Assembly (NCBI RefSeq): GCF_015552075.1 | Contig: NZ_JADNDZ010000051.1 | Location: 1 to 63,899, forward strand | Source: Collinsella aerofaciens | Lineage (GTDB): Bacteria; Actinomycetota; Coriobacteriia; Coriobacteriales; Coriobacteriaceae | Reading direction: 5' to 3' | Length of the DNA: 63,899 nucleotides | Made by a program: the position numbers and the translations under genes | Part shown: in pieces, positions 44,421-53,497 of the stretch | How the letters are laid out: each line of letters starts with the position of its first letter | Numbering within the stretch: position 1 is the stretch's first letter | The notes under the pieces: generated by a model | What the model saw: only the letters and a program-made list of their open reading frames with translations | Databases searched by the model: none | What the model was told of the DNA's origin: nothing

Positions 44421-44508
44421 AGTTGCGGTGGAATAGTCCCTGTTTAAGCCCTATTCTGCCGCAAGCAGGAACTATTCCAGCGCAAGTTATAAAAGGGTCA
44501 CGAGGAGC
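44421..44508. repeat. Hairpin repeat, copy 2
   Basis: Bases 44423-44442 pair with 44466-44485 with two mismatches, followed by AAGTTATAAAAGGGTCACGAGGAGC. It shares ends and loop (GCCCTATTCTGCCGCAAG) with copy 1, but the mid-stem is GTCCCTG/CAGGAAC. It overlaps the last codons of the downstream aldo/keto reductase gene. Confidence 0.7.
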
Positions 44509-45688
44509 GCGTTTTGCCGAAGGCCTTAAGCACTGCCGTCACGGGGCCAGGCTGGAAACGTCGGCGCACGTCATCGAGACGCTCGGGGATATCGATATGC
44601 TGTGGGCAGTGGCGCGCGCATTTGCCGCACTTGACGCAATTGCTCACCAGCTTGGCCTCGCTTGTGCGCACCGCGCTCGCCGTAAAGTACTGCGATAGAC
44701 CCGTAAACCAGCTGTGCGCATAGCTTGCGTTGTAGGCGGCAAAACATCCAGGGATATTGATTCCTTTAGGGCACGGCATGCAATAGCCGCATCCCGTGCA
44801 GGGCACGCGATTCGATTTTTCAAACTCATCCAGCACGTGCGCGATCGTGTCGAGCTGGTTGGCAGTCATCGAATCCGGCAGGGCCCGATCGGCCAACACC
44901 GCGTTCTCATCCACCTGCGCGATATCGGTCATACCCGAAAGCAGCATCGTCACCTGAGGATGATTCCAGACCCACGAAAGACCCCAGGCGGCAGGAGTGC
45001 GCAAATGCGTGTCACGGGCACTATCGAGCACAGCGCGGGCCCGTGGCGGCAGCTTGCCCGCTAAACGCCCGCCCAGCAGTGGCTCCATCACAAACACCGC
45101 GAGGCCTCGCTCGGCGGCGGCCATGAGCCCCGCTGTTCCCGCCTGATATCGCTCTCCAGCGTAATTGTACTGGATCTGGCAAAAGTCCCACTCATATGCA
45201 TCGAGCATCGTCAGGAAATCCGCCGCGCTGCCGTGGTACGAAAAACCAATCTGGCGAATGCGCCCCGCCGCCTTTTGACGCGCGATCCAGTCCTCGATGC
45301 CCAACGCCACCACACGTTCCCACTGGGCGGGCGAGGTAATGTTGTGCATAAGGTAATAGTCGATACGGTCGGTCCGCAGGCGGCGCAGTTGCTCGTCGAA
45401 GAACCGGTCGAAATCCTCCGCGCATTTGCACGAAGCATGCGGCAGCTTGGTTGCGAGCAAAACCTGGTCGCGCAAGCCCAGGCGCTCAAGCGACGCACCC
45501 ACACAAGCCTCGTTGCCGGGATAGAGATAGGCCGTGTCCAGGTAGTTAATCCCCTGCTCCACCGCACGGGAGATGATGGCGTCGGCTGTCTTCGCATCCG
45601 GGCGTCCCGGCGCACCGGGAAACCTCATGCAGCCCAGCCCCAACGCCGAGATACGGTTGCCGCTTTTGGGGTCAACGCGATATTGCAC
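44498..45688 (-). CDS. Aldo/keto reductase with C-terminal ferredoxin-type domain
   Basis: The 396-residue protein has an aldo/keto reductase barrel (LGLGCMRFPG, catalytic NYLDTAYLYPGNE, GFSYHGSAADF) and a C-terminal domain with two [4Fe-4S] motifs, CTGCGYCMPCP and CVKCGKCARHCP. Such fused enzymes are common in anaerobes and may couple carbonyl reduction to ferredoxin or flavodoxin. The GTG at 45688 follows GGGAGGGG. Substrate is unknown. Confidence 0.9.
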   Translation of the reverse strand: MQYRVDPKSGNRISALGLGCMRFPGAPGRPDAKTADAIISRAVEQGINYLDTAYLYPGNEACVGASLERLGLRDQVLLATKLPHASCKCAEDFDRFFDEQLRRLRTDRIDYYLMHNITSPAQWERVVALGIEDWIARQKAAGRIRQIGFSYHGSAADFLTMLDAYEWDFCQIQYNYAGERYQAGTAGLMAAAERGLAVFVMEPLLGGRLAGKLPPRARAVLDSARDTHLRTPAAWGLSWVWNHPQVTMLLSGMTDIAQVDENAVLADRALPDSMTANQLDTIAHVLDEFEKSNRVPCTGCGYCMPCPKGINIPGCFAAYNASYAHSWFTGLSQYFTASAVRTSEAKLVSNCVKCGKCARHCPQHIDIPERLDDVRRRFQPGPVTAVLKAFGKTRSS

Positions 45689-45850
45689 GGCCCCTCCCCT
45701 CCCATCGAAGCCCTAATGAGGCGAAACACAACGGCCACGCCATCGAAACACATTGGAATCGCAATCGAGAACGTATCGTAACGTAGTAGAAATCGAGCCG
45801 TCACGGCGCCGCTTTAACATCAGCAAAAAGCCCGATGAAAGGAGCCCGCC

Positions 45851-46621
45851 ATGCCCGCGCTCGACCTTTGGAACCTCGCCTCCCAGCTCAAGACCACCGA
45901 TTATCGCTGGGTCGACCTCACCCACACGCTCTCGTGCGACACCCCGCACTGGTTTGGCTTTAAGCCGTTCGAGTCCACCAAGCTCTTCGATTATCTGCCC
46001 GACACGCCCGGGAACATGCTCGCGCCCATGCGCTGCTTTCAGTATTCGGTCGCCTCGCAATACGGCACCCACGTCGATGCACCGCGGCATTTCCATGTTG
46101 AGGGTCGTTCCCTTGGAGAGATTGAACCCATCGAGTTTATGCATCCGCTCTGCGTGATCGACAAGCACGAGGAGTGCGCCGCAAATCCCGACTTTATCCT
46201 GACCATCGAGGACCTCAAAGCCTGGGAGGACGAGCACGGTCGTATTCCCGAGGACGCTTTCGTCGCCTTCCGCTCCGACTGGTCCAAGCTCGCCGATCTG
46301 GAAAACAAGGACGAGGACGGCCAGCCCCACTACCCCGGCTGGGACCTCGATGCTATCAAATGGCTTGTAGAGGAACGCAATATCGGCGCCATCGGACACG
46401 AGTCCGCAGATACCGATCCGGCGACCATCACCACACGCGAGGACGCCTACCCCTATCCCGGCGAGCAATACATCCTCTCGGTCGACCGCTATCAGATCGA
46501 GGTCATGGACCATCTGGACGAGCTTCCCGCCACAGGCGCCGTCATCTTCTGCACCTTCCCTAAGGTCCGTGATGGTGTTGGATATCCTGCACGCGTTTTT
46601 GCCATCTGCCCCGCGGCATAA
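45851..46621 (+). CDS. Cyclase family protein (kynurenine formamidase-like)
   Basis: The 256-residue protein has the metal motif GTHVDAPRHFH of the cyclase/formamidase superfamily (HxxxDxxxH) and a downstream IGHESADTDPA segment. These zinc hydrolases open or close cyclic amides or esters; kynurenine formamidase is the best-known member. No tryptophan-degradation genes are adjacent. The start lies behind AAAGGAG and a terminator at 46694 follows. Confidence 0.85.
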   Translation: MPALDLWNLASQLKTTDYRWVDLTHTLSCDTPHWFGFKPFESTKLFDYLPDTPGNMLAPMRCFQYSVASQYGTHVDAPRHFHVEGRSLGEIEPIEFMHPLCVIDKHEECAANPDFILTIEDLKAWEDEHGRIPEDAFVAFRSDWSKLADLENKDEDGQPHYPGWDLDAIKWLVEERNIGAIGHESADTDPATITTREDAYPYPGEQYILSVDRYQIEVMDHLDELPATGAVIFCTFPKVRDGVGYPARVFAICPAA

Positions 46622-46693
46622 GTTCCCATGCGTTTGTTCTTCTAAATTCCGCCTCCGGTGCACGCTACATGCTCCAGCGGCATACAATCCACC

Positions 46694-46720
46694 AGGCGCC
46701 CCGCACGCGGGCGCCTTTTT
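46694..46720 (+). terminator. Rho-independent terminator of the cyclase gene
   Basis: Stem AGGCGCCC/GGGCGCCT with a short loop is followed by TTTTT, immediately before the ribosome binding site of the next gene. Confidence 0.85.
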
Positions 46721-46737
46721 GTGAGGAGATGATTCAC

Positions 46738-47652
46738 ATGCAGATCAACAAGGTCGCCTTTATCGGCAAGGGCGGCGTCGGCCTGCTCTACGGCAGCATG
46801 ATTGCCAAGGCCCTCGGCAATGACGCCGTCGAATACGTTATGGATGACGCCCGTTTTGAGCGTCACGCGGGCGATGCGCTCACCGTCAACGGAAAGCCTT
46901 GCGATCTCACGTCCGTCCGCGCCAGCGAGGCGACGCCCGCCGATCTGGTCATCCTGACAGTCAAGACCACCGGTCTCGATCAGGCACTCAAGACCATGGA
47001 GCGCATCGTGGGCCCCAATACGCTCATTGCCTCGCTGTGTAACGGCATCACCAGCGAGCAAAAAATCGCTGAGCGCTTTGGCTGGGAGCACACCGTCCTC
47101 GGAATCTGCCAGGGCATGGACGCGGTATTCCTCAACGGCGAGCTCACTTTTACCAATACCGGCGAGATTCGCTTTGGCGCGGCCGCCGGCACCGACCCCG
47201 CGACCGTCGCCGCCATCGACGAACTCTACACGCGCTGTGGCATCGCCCACACCGTCGAGGCCGACATCGCACACCGCATGTGGGCCAAGCTCATGCTCAA
47301 CGACGGCATCAACCAGACCTGCATGGCCTACGGCGGCACGTACGGAAGCGCCACGGAGCAGGGCTCCGAGCAGCGTCGCTGCTTTGTTTCCGCCATGCGC
47401 GAGACGCTTGCGGTCGCCAACGCCGAAGGCATCGAGCTAACCGAGGCGGATCTGACGCAGATGGTGCACCTCATCGAGGGACTCGATCCCGCCGGTATGC
47501 CGTCGATGGCACAAGACCGCGTCGCGCGACGCAAAACCGAAGTCGATGAGTTCGCGGGCGCCATCTGCCATCTGGCAGCCAAACACGATATCCAGGCGCC
47601 GCAGAACGAATGGCTCTATCAGCGTATTCGCGATATCGAGGCAAGCTGGTAG
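46738..47652 (+). CDS. Ketopantoate reductase family protein (PanE/ApbA)
   Basis: The 304-residue protein has the dinucleotide motif VAFIGKGGVGLLYGSMIAKAL, VILTVKTTGLDQAL, the conserved LCNGITSEQKI and the catalytic-lysine region AHRMWAKLMLNDGINQTCM. PanE reduces 2-dehydropantoate in coenzyme A synthesis, but other 2-hydroxyacid substrates are possible and no pan genes are adjacent. The ATG at 46738 follows GAGGAG at 9 bases. Confidence 0.87.
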   Translation: MQINKVAFIGKGGVGLLYGSMIAKALGNDAVEYVMDDARFERHAGDALTVNGKPCDLTSVRASEATPADLVILTVKTTGLDQALKTMERIVGPNTLIASLCNGITSEQKIAERFGWEHTVLGICQGMDAVFLNGELTFTNTGEIRFGAAAGTDPATVAAIDELYTRCGIAHTVEADIAHRMWAKLMLNDGINQTCMAYGGTYGSATEQGSEQRRCFVSAMRETLAVANAEGIELTEADLTQMVHLIEGLDPAGMPSMAQDRVARRKTEVDEFAGAICHLAAKHDIQAPQNEWLYQRIRDIEASW

Positions 47653-47685
47653 CGCCCGACTCGCCACACCAACAGACGCAACAGT

Positions 47686-47722
47686 AAAGCCGCCGCAAGG
47701 AGCACTCCCTTACGGCGGCTTT
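47686..47722 (+). terminator. Terminator after the ketopantoate reductase gene
   Basis: Stem AAAGCCGCCG/CGGCGGCTTT with an inner AAGG/CCTT helix lies 33 bases past the stop. It can work on both strands. Confidence 0.8.
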
Positions 47723-47759
47723 CATCTTCATCTATAACCAGCAGTCGGCGTCCCAACAG

Positions 47760-47966
47760 CTAGAGCTGCGACTCCGGAGCCTCGTCCTCGTCATCGCGGC
47801 AAAGAACTACACCAGCGCTGCCCAACAATGCAGCGGCGATCAGCGCACCGACCACGATAGGAGCAGCCCCGCATGACCCCTGTATGCCCGCGACGAGCGC
47901 GGCCGTAGGGCCAAGACAGCCAAGCATCAGTGCGATGGCGGCAACGGCGATATCTCGAGCGTTCAC
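47760..47966 (-). CDS. Small two-helix membrane protein
   Basis: A 68-residue product has two hydrophobic stretches (IAVAAIALMLGCLGPTAALVAG and PIVVGALIAAALLGSAGVVLC) and a charged acidic end (RDDEDEAPESQL). No family recognised. The GTG at 47966 has GGAGG ten bases upstream. It could be a small membrane regulator or a nonessential hypothetical; expression is unproven. Confidence 0.6.
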   Translation of the reverse strand: MNARDIAVAAIALMLGCLGPTAALVAGIQGSCGAAPIVVGALIAAALLGSAGVVLCRDDEDEAPESQL

Positions 47967-48080
47967 AAGACCACTTCCTCCAAGAGAAAGACCTTACTTC
48001 TCATGAACTAGTGTGCCCTGCATCCATATGCGCGGCGTACCGCCACGGTAAACGCTCTGTTAGCTCAAGCGCACAGAAAA

Positions 48081-48127
48081 GACGGGGGTCTTTACGTTTG
48101 CTCGAAAGCAACGCAGAGACCCCCGTC
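48081..48127 (-). terminator. Terminator of the secreted-protein gene
   Basis: An 11-bp stem GACGGGGGTCT/AGACCCCCGTC encloses an inner hairpin and runs into TTTT on the minus strand, 28 bases past the stop. Confidence 0.85.
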
Positions 48128-48155
48128 CGTCATACGACTATAGGCTTATGGCTCA

Positions 48156-48929
48156 TTACCAACCGGTGTAGTAGTCGGTGGTTCCGGCAGCGCAGCCAGA
48201 GTCATAGACCTTGCAATCGCCCTTGGAGCCCGTAAAGGTCGAGCCCTGGGCCATATCGCCCGCGGCAACAACGTAATAGCCGTCGGAATCGCGCCAGAAG
48301 CCCTCAGAATCCTGAGTCCATTCGCCCGTGCGATAGTGATAAAGCACATTGCTGCTGTAATAGGTCTCGCGGCGCCCGTTGTAGTTATTGACACCCGCAG
48401 AGCGCGTCAGGCCCGATCCGTTCGCGTAGGACGCGGCAGACGCGTAGGACGGAGTGTAACCGGCGTTGTAGTACGAAGCTTGGACGGCCTCGGCAGCCTC
48501 CGCCTCGGCGGCAGCCTCGAGCGCTTCGCGCTTGGCATCCTCAAGCGCAGTGCGCAGCTCATCGAGCTCGGTCGACTTGGCGTCGACCTCCCCCATCGTC
48601 AACAGGCTACCCGCGCCGTCGATGCAACCCTGCAGCACAGCGCGCTCGTCATCGGTGGCATAGTCACCGTACATGTTCATGATGATCTGAGCGCGCATCT
48701 CCAGGGAATCGCGCTTGGCCTCCATCGAGGCGTTCCACTCCTGCATGGAACCATAACCATCGCCGCGATAGTCAACGGGCTGTACCAGCGTCGTCTCGGA
48801 CGGCGTAGATCCAACCGTATCGGACAGTGTTGCGGCGTGGGCATCAGTTGCACCGGCGCCCGCCAAAAGTGCCACGGTCAGAGCGGCGGAAAGGGCGGCG
48901 GCTTTCGGTTTTCGTGAATCGATCCTCAT
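48156..48929 (-). CDS. Secreted protein with coiled coil and C-terminal 3D/barwin-like domain
   Basis: The 257-residue protein has a signal peptide (AALSAALTVALLAGAGATDAHA), a helical, Glu/Ala-rich stalk (about residues 60-145) and a C-terminal domain with SDGYYVVAAGDMAQGSTF and GDCKVYDSGCAAGTTDYYTGW. That end resembles the double-psi barrel of wall-associated 3D or RlpA-like domains, suggesting a cell-wall role. The ATG at 48929 follows GGAGG. Catalytic activity cannot be claimed. Confidence 0.7.
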   Translation of the reverse strand: MRIDSRKPKAAALSAALTVALLAGAGATDAHAATLSDTVGSTPSETTLVQPVDYRGDGYGSMQEWNASMEAKRDSLEMRAQIIMNMYGDYATDDERAVLQGCIDGAGSLLTMGEVDAKSTELDELRTALEDAKREALEAAAEAEAAEAVQASYYNAGYTPSYASAASYANGSGLTRSAGVNNYNGRRETYYSSNVLYHYRTGEWTQDSEGFWRDSDGYYVVAAGDMAQGSTFTGSKGDCKVYDSGCAAGTTDYYTGW

Positions 48930-49241
48930 GTAGTTGGAAACCTCCGTAGTGCGTTTTTGCTGCGTTTGAGCTGCGTGTGATTCGATCGCGCTGCATAGTA
49001 CCCCGAGCAAATCGCGACCTGCGGTTTTACTCAAAAGGCGCACGTCAATTGCGTAAAACTCACATCCTCTCAACAGGAGTTTTCCACAACTCAAATGCAT
49101 AAAGCGTGTCAAAAACCCTGTTTTTGCACCCGCTCTATGCAAAAAAGGCGCCTGTGCAACCATTGTTCGCACAGGCGCCTTGAGCAGGCATTTTATGCAG
49201 TTATACCTATCGAGTCGCAAGGGGTCCTTGCACAAGTCGCC

Positions 49242-50552
49242 TTACTCGTCCAGCGCGGCGAAGGCCTGCTTCAGATCCCAAATGATATCCTCGACGTTCT
49301 CGGTACCGATGGAAAGACGGATCGTGGAGGGCGTGATGTTCTGCTCGGCGAGCTCCTCGGCAGAGAGCTGGGAGTGCGTGGTGGTAGCCGGGTGCACGAC
49401 GAGCGACTTGACGTCGGCCACGTTGGCGAGCAGCGAGAACACCTGCAGATGATCGATGAACTTCCAGGCGGCCTCCTGGCCACCCTTAATCTCAAAGGTA
49501 AAGATCGAGGCACCGCCGTTGGGGAAGTACTTCTGATAGAGCTCGTGATCGGGGTGCTCAGACAGGCTCGGGTGGTTCACCTTGGCGACATGGCTGTCAC
49601 CAGCCAGGAACTCAACGACCTTCTTGGTGTTCTCGACATGACGGTCAACGCGCAGCGACAGAGTCTCGGTGCCCTGGAGCAGGATCCAGGCGTTGAACGG
49701 GCTGATGCAGGCGCCCTCGTCACGCAGCAAGATAGCGCGGACATAGGTTGCGAAGGCGGCGGGACCGGCAGCCTCGGCAAACGAGACGCCATGGTAGGAG
49801 GGGTTGGGCTCGGCGATCTGCGCATACTTGCCGCTCGCCTTCCAATCGAAGTTACCGCCGTCGACGATCACACCGCCCAGCGAGGTGCCGTGGCCGCCGA
49901 TGAACTTGGTTGCGGAGTGAACGACGATGTTGGCACCATGCTCCAGCGGACGGAACAGATACGGGGTGCCGAAGGTGTTGTCGACGACAACCGGCAGACC
50001 GTGCTTCTTGGCGATCTCGGAGATGGCGTCGATGTTGGGGATGTCGGAGTTGGGGTTGCCGAGCGTCTCGAGATAGATGACCGTGGTGTTGTCCCTGATG
50101 GCACCCTCAACCTCTTCCAGGTTATGGGCATCGACAAACGTGGTCTCGACGCCAAACTGGGAGAGCGTATGCTCCAGCAGGTTGTAGGAACCGCCGTAGA
50201 TGGTCTTCTGGGCGACCACGTGGTCACCGGCCTGGGCGAGAGCCTGCAGGGTATAGGTGATGGCAGCGGCACCGGAGGCGACGGCAAGACCTGCCACGCC
50301 ACCCTCGAGTGCGGCGATACGGTCCTCGAAGACGCCCTGGGTGGAGTTGGTCAGACGGCCGTAGATGTTGCCGGCGTCGGCAAGACCAAAGCGGTCGGCG
50401 GCGTGCTGGGAATTGCGGAACACATAGCTCGTGGTCTGGTAGATAGGCACGGCACGGGAGTCGGATGCAGGATCGGCACTCTCCTGGCCAACGTGCAGCT
50501 GCAGGGTATCGAAACCAAAGGTGTGCTCGGGGTTGTTGATGAACTGGCTCAT
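49242..50552 (-). CDS. metY: O-acetylhomoserine aminocarboxypropyltransferase (sulfhydrylase)
   Basis: The 436-residue PLP enzyme has FDTLQLHVGQ, the Tyr-Arg site YGRLTNSTQGVFEDRIAALE, the aspartate VVVDNTFGTPYL and the PLP lysine in VVHSATKFIGGHG. Length and the insert around the FDWKASGKYAQ region match O-acetylhomoserine sulfhydrylases, which make homocysteine from sulfide. Start ATG follows AAGGAG. The leader encodes a cysteine-containing peptide at 50614-50667, and a LysR regulator is divergent, so sulfur-dependent control is likely. Confidence 0.93.
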   Translation of the reverse strand: MSQFINNPEHTFGFDTLQLHVGQESADPASDSRAVPIYQTTSYVFRNSQHAADRFGLADAGNIYGRLTNSTQGVFEDRIAALEGGVAGLAVASGAAAITYTLQALAQAGDHVVAQKTIYGGSYNLLEHTLSQFGVETTFVDAHNLEEVEGAIRDNTTVIYLETLGNPNSDIPNIDAISEIAKKHGLPVVVDNTFGTPYLFRPLEHGANIVVHSATKFIGGHGTSLGGVIVDGGNFDWKASGKYAQIAEPNPSYHGVSFAEAAGPAAFATYVRAILLRDEGACISPFNAWILLQGTETLSLRVDRHVENTKKVVEFLAGDSHVAKVNHPSLSEHPDHELYQKYFPNGGASIFTFEIKGGQEAAWKFIDHLQVFSLLANVADVKSLVVHPATTTHSQLSAEELAEQNITPSTIRLSIGTENVEDIIWDLKQAFAALDE

Positions 50553-50608
50553 GATGATCTCCTTGATCGAACAAAAGTAAATAAAAAGAGAGAAGTAAGT
50601 CGCTGTCT

Positions 50609-50640
50609 CCTGATCACGCCGACGGGCGCAAACAGGAGCC
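50609..50640 (-). promoter_or_regulatory. Attenuator-like hairpin in the metY leader
   Basis: Stem CTCCTG/CAGGAG with an inner CGCC/GGCG helix covers the last codons and stop of the leader peptide. About 20 bases later the minus strand has TCTCTCTTTTTATTT. Ribosome stalling at the cysteine codons would change access to this stem. Confidence 0.5.
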
Positions 50641-50667
50641 CGGCATTCGTCTTGGTAAGCAATTCAT
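50614..50667 (-). CDS. Cysteine-containing leader peptide of metY
   Basis: A 17-codon frame in the metY leader starts ATG behind a perfect AAAGGAGG and encodes MNCLPRRMPGSCLRPSA. It has two cysteines and two methionines counting the start. Its 3' end overlaps a hairpin (CTCCTG/CAGGAG with inner CGCC/GGCG) followed by a T-rich tract. This is the layout of a leader-peptide attenuator that senses charged Cys-tRNA. Confidence 0.65.
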   Translation of the reverse strand: MNCLPRRMPGSCLRPSA

Positions 50668-50735
50668 ATGCAGGCCTCCTTTCGCATCCCGGTTCCGTGG
50701 TCGGTTTAATTACCTACCGCCTTTGTGTGTTTTGA

Positions 50736-50764
50736 ATAGTACGGGCATTGTTTCGCTCGGTCAA
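50736..50764 (-). promoter_or_regulatory. Promoter of metY
   Basis: On the minus strand TTGACC and TACTAT are 17 bases apart, giving a leader of about 180 bases before metY. Confidence 0.75.
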
Positions 50765-50784
50765 TCACTTAAAAGCGCTAACTT

Positions 50785-50805
50785 GTTATCTGTTTTATAG
50801 ATAAC
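50785..50805. promoter_or_regulatory. LysR-type operator between metY and the regulator gene
   Basis: GTTATCT and AGATAAC form a palindrome with a 7-base spacer, 20 bases before the LysR start codon and upstream of the metY promoter. Position suits autoregulation and control of metY. Confidence 0.65.
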
Positions 50806-50825
50806 TATCGAAAGGACGGGCGCCG

Positions 50826-51764
50826 ATGACCCTCCAGCAGCTTCGCTTTTTGATCGCCGTGGCAGAGTCCGGTTCGATCAACGCCGCAGCTCAGCGCCTC
50901 TATACCGCACAGTCCAATATCTCCAACGCCGTCAAAAGCCTGGAACAGGAACTTCATATCGAAATCTTTACGCGCTCTAGCCGCGGTGTTGCACTCACCA
51001 ACGACGGCACCGAGCTTTTGGGTTATGCACGCCAGGTCGTAGAGCAGGCCGACATGCTTGAGGCCCGCTACGAGGACGGCGGTACCCCGCAAGCCCGCCT
51101 CGCCATTTCCGCCCAGCACTACGCCTTTTCGGTCGAGGCCTTTGTCAACGTAGTCGAGCGCTGCCGCGACAGCAAGTTCGAGTTCATCATGCGCGAGACC
51201 ACCACATCGCAGATCATCGATGACGTCCGCGCATTTCGCAGCGATATCGGCATTCTGTATCTGGATGACTTTAACGCCCGGGTTCTGCAGAAGGCCTTCG
51301 CCGATGCCCGCGCAAGCTTCCATCCCCTCTTCGACGCGACGGTCCACGTCTTCGTTAGCGAGCGCCACCCGCTCGCACGCCGCCCGCAGCTGTCCCTTGC
51401 CGACCTTACACCCTATACGCGCTACAGCTTTGAGCAGGGAACCTCGAACTCCTTCTATTACGCCGAGGAACCTTTTAGCTATATCCCTTGCGACCGCAAC
51501 ATACGAATCTCGGACCGCGGAACACTTACTAACTTACTTATCACGTCGAACGGTTACACCCTGTCGACCGGTGTCCTTTCCAATGAAATGCAGTGGGGTA
51601 TGGCATCGATCCCGTTAGCAGACGCCCCAACGATGCACGTAGGATATATCATGCACGACGAGCGCAAGCCCTCTCCTCTCTTGCGGCAATACCTCGACGA
51701 GCTCAACCGCATCATCCATGCCGACCAGCTGTCGGAAGACGGGGTAGAAATCGTAGATTGCTAG
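50826..51764 (+). CDS. LysR-family transcriptional regulator
   Basis: The 312-residue regulator has an N-terminal helix-turn-helix (LRFLIAVAESGSINAAAQRLYTAQ, SNISNAVKSLEQEL) and a C-terminal substrate-binding domain. It is divergent from metY with a shared palindrome, so it is probably a CysR/MetR-type regulator of sulfur assimilation responding to O-acetylhomoserine or O-acetylserine; this is inference. Start ATG follows AAAGGACGG. Confidence 0.9.
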   Translation: MTLQQLRFLIAVAESGSINAAAQRLYTAQSNISNAVKSLEQELHIEIFTRSSRGVALTNDGTELLGYARQVVEQADMLEARYEDGGTPQARLAISAQHYAFSVEAFVNVVERCRDSKFEFIMRETTTSQIIDDVRAFRSDIGILYLDDFNARVLQKAFADARASFHPLFDATVHVFVSERHPLARRPQLSLADLTPYTRYSFEQGTSNSFYYAEEPFSYIPCDRNIRISDRGTLTNLLITSNGYTLSTGVLSNEMQWGMASIPLADAPTMHVGYIMHDERKPSPLLRQYLDELNRIIHADQLSEDGVEIVDC

Positions 51765-51827
51765 CCCGCGGCGGGCATGGCGCTACAATGGTCACTCACA
51801 CGAAACGTACCCAACGAAAGGAAGCCC

Positions 51828-52313
51828 GTGAAGGTCATCATCTATACCGACGGCTCTGCCCGATCAAATCCGGGACGCGGCGGCTACGGCGCCGTACTCA
51901 AATACACCAACCCCGCCGGCAAGACCTTCACCTCCGAGCTTTCGCGCGGCTACGCCAAGACCACCAACAACCGCATGGAGCTCATGGCGGTCATCGTGGC
52001 GCTCGAGGCACTCAACCGCCCCTGCGAGGTCGAGGTCCATTCCGATTCGCAATACGTCGTCAACGCCTTTAACAAGCACTGGATCGACGGCTGGAAAAAG
52101 CGCGGATGGAAAACCGCCAACAAGCAGCCCGTCAAAAACCGCGACCTATGGGAGCGCCTGCTTGCCGCAAAGAGTAAGCATAAGGTGGAATTCATCTGGG
52201 TTAAGGGGCATGCCGGCCACGAGCTCAATGAGCGCTGCGACGAACTCGCCACCACCGCGGCCGACGGAGCCAATCTCGATATCGACACCGGCTTTAGCGA
52301 AAGCGACCTGTAG
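51828..52313 (+). CDS. rnhA: Ribonuclease HI
   Basis: The 161-residue enzyme degrades RNA in RNA-DNA hybrids. The catalytic DEDD residues are in [38 protein letters not shown] and LNERCDELA, and the basic handle [20 protein letters not shown] is present. The GTG at 51828 follows AAAGGAAG. An upstream in-frame ATG at 51777 is not supported by a ribosome binding site. Confidence 0.95.
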   Translation: MKVIIYTDGSARSNPGRGGYGAVLKYTNPAGKTFTSELSRGYAKTTNNRMELMAVIVALEALNRPCEVEVHSDSQYVVNAFNKHWIDGWKKRGWKTANKQPVKNRDLWERLLAAKSKHKVEFIWVKGHAGHELNERCDELATTAADGANLDIDTGFSESDL

Positions 52314-52388
52314 CGGCGTTTTCGCACGCTATTTCCTGCCCCCTCGCGCTACACTCATCCTGTAAACCGAACGGCACGAGGGGGACAC

Positions 52389-53495
52389 ATGCTGCGTATA
52401 GCGACCATCGGCACATCCATGATTACCGACGACTTTATCCAGGTCGTCAACGCCAACGACCAGACTACATTCGTAGGCACGCTCTCGCGCGATGCAGATC
52501 GCGGCGCCGCCTTTACCGCCGAACACAGCGGCGAACGCAACTTCACCGCGCTTGACGAGCTTGCGTCCGCCGACGACGTCGACGCCGTCTATATCGGCAG
52601 CCCCAATGCGCTCCACTACGAGCAGGCGCTCGCCTGCATCGCCGGCGGCAAGCACGTTATCGTCGAGAAGCCCTTCTGCGCCACCGAGGCGCAGGCACTC
52701 GAGGTCTTTCGCGCTGCCGAGGCAGCAGGCGTCGTGGCTCTCGAGGCCATGCGCCCGCTCCATGACCCCGCTTTCCACGTCGTTGAGGACGCTCTGGGCG
52801 AAATTGCGCCCATTCGCCGCGCCTCGCTGCGCTTTGGCAAGTATTCCTCACGCTACAACGAAATCCTCGCTGGACGCGCCACCAATATCTTCGACTGCCA
52901 CATGGCCTCGGGTTCCCTCATGGACATCGGCGTCTATACCGTCGAGCCCATGGTCGAGATCTTCGGCATGCCCTCCGGTCTCACCAGCATGGCCACGCTG
53001 CTCGACCCCTCAACGCAAGAGCTCACCCATGGCCCCATCGACGGTTGCGGTTCCATTCTCGCCAGCTATGGCGGTGGCCGTATCTCCGTCGAGCTCGCGC
53101 ACTCCAAAATTACGAATGACCTGCTGCCCTCGCAGATCGAAGGCGAGCGTGGCACTATCCAGATCGACCATCTGTCCACGCCCCGCAACGTCCGCATCGA
53201 CTATCGCGGCGACGTCGTACGCGGCTCGGCGACCGAGGCGCCGCGCGAACAGGACGACAACGGCCGCGCGCTCGACCTTCCCAAGTCAAGCAACACCATG
53301 GAATACGAACTCGCAGACTTTATCACCGCCATCGGAGGCATCGATAACGTTAAGGAAGAGATCTGGGAGACCCCGGCGGGACGCCATGATCTCGGCCACT
53401 ACCGCGATGTCACGCTCGTCTCGCTGCGCATCATGGATGCCGTGCGTCAGCAGGCCGGCATTACCTTCCCCGCCGATTCAGTCAAGCAGGCATAG
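52389..53495 (+). CDS. Gfo/Idh/MocA-family oxidoreductase
   Basis: The 368-residue protein has the N-terminal dinucleotide-binding domain (LRIATIGTSMITDDF), the EKPF motif (HVIVEKPFCATEAQ) and the C-terminal domain with SGSLMDIGVYTVEPM. The glycine motif is degenerate at the first turn (GTS). Substrate is unknown. It follows rnhA by 75 bases and precedes the acylphosphatase gene by 2 bases, so it is likely co-transcribed with the latter. Confidence 0.88.
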   Translation: MLRIATIGTSMITDDFIQVVNANDQTTFVGTLSRDADRGAAFTAEHSGERNFTALDELASADDVDAVYIGSPNALHYEQALACIAGGKHVIVEKPFCATEAQALEVFRAAEAAGVVALEAMRPLHDPAFHVVEDALGEIAPIRRASLRFGKYSSRYNEILAGRATNIFDCHMASGSLMDIGVYTVEPMVEIFGMPSGLTSMATLLDPSTQELTHGPIDGCGSILASYGGGRISVELAHSKITNDLLPSQIEGERGTIQIDHLSTPRNVRIDYRGDVVRGSATEAPREQDDNGRALDLPKSSNTMEYELADFITAIGGIDNVKEEIWETPAGRHDLGHYRDVTLVSLRIMDAVRQQAGITFPADSVKQA

Positions 53496-53497
53496 CG

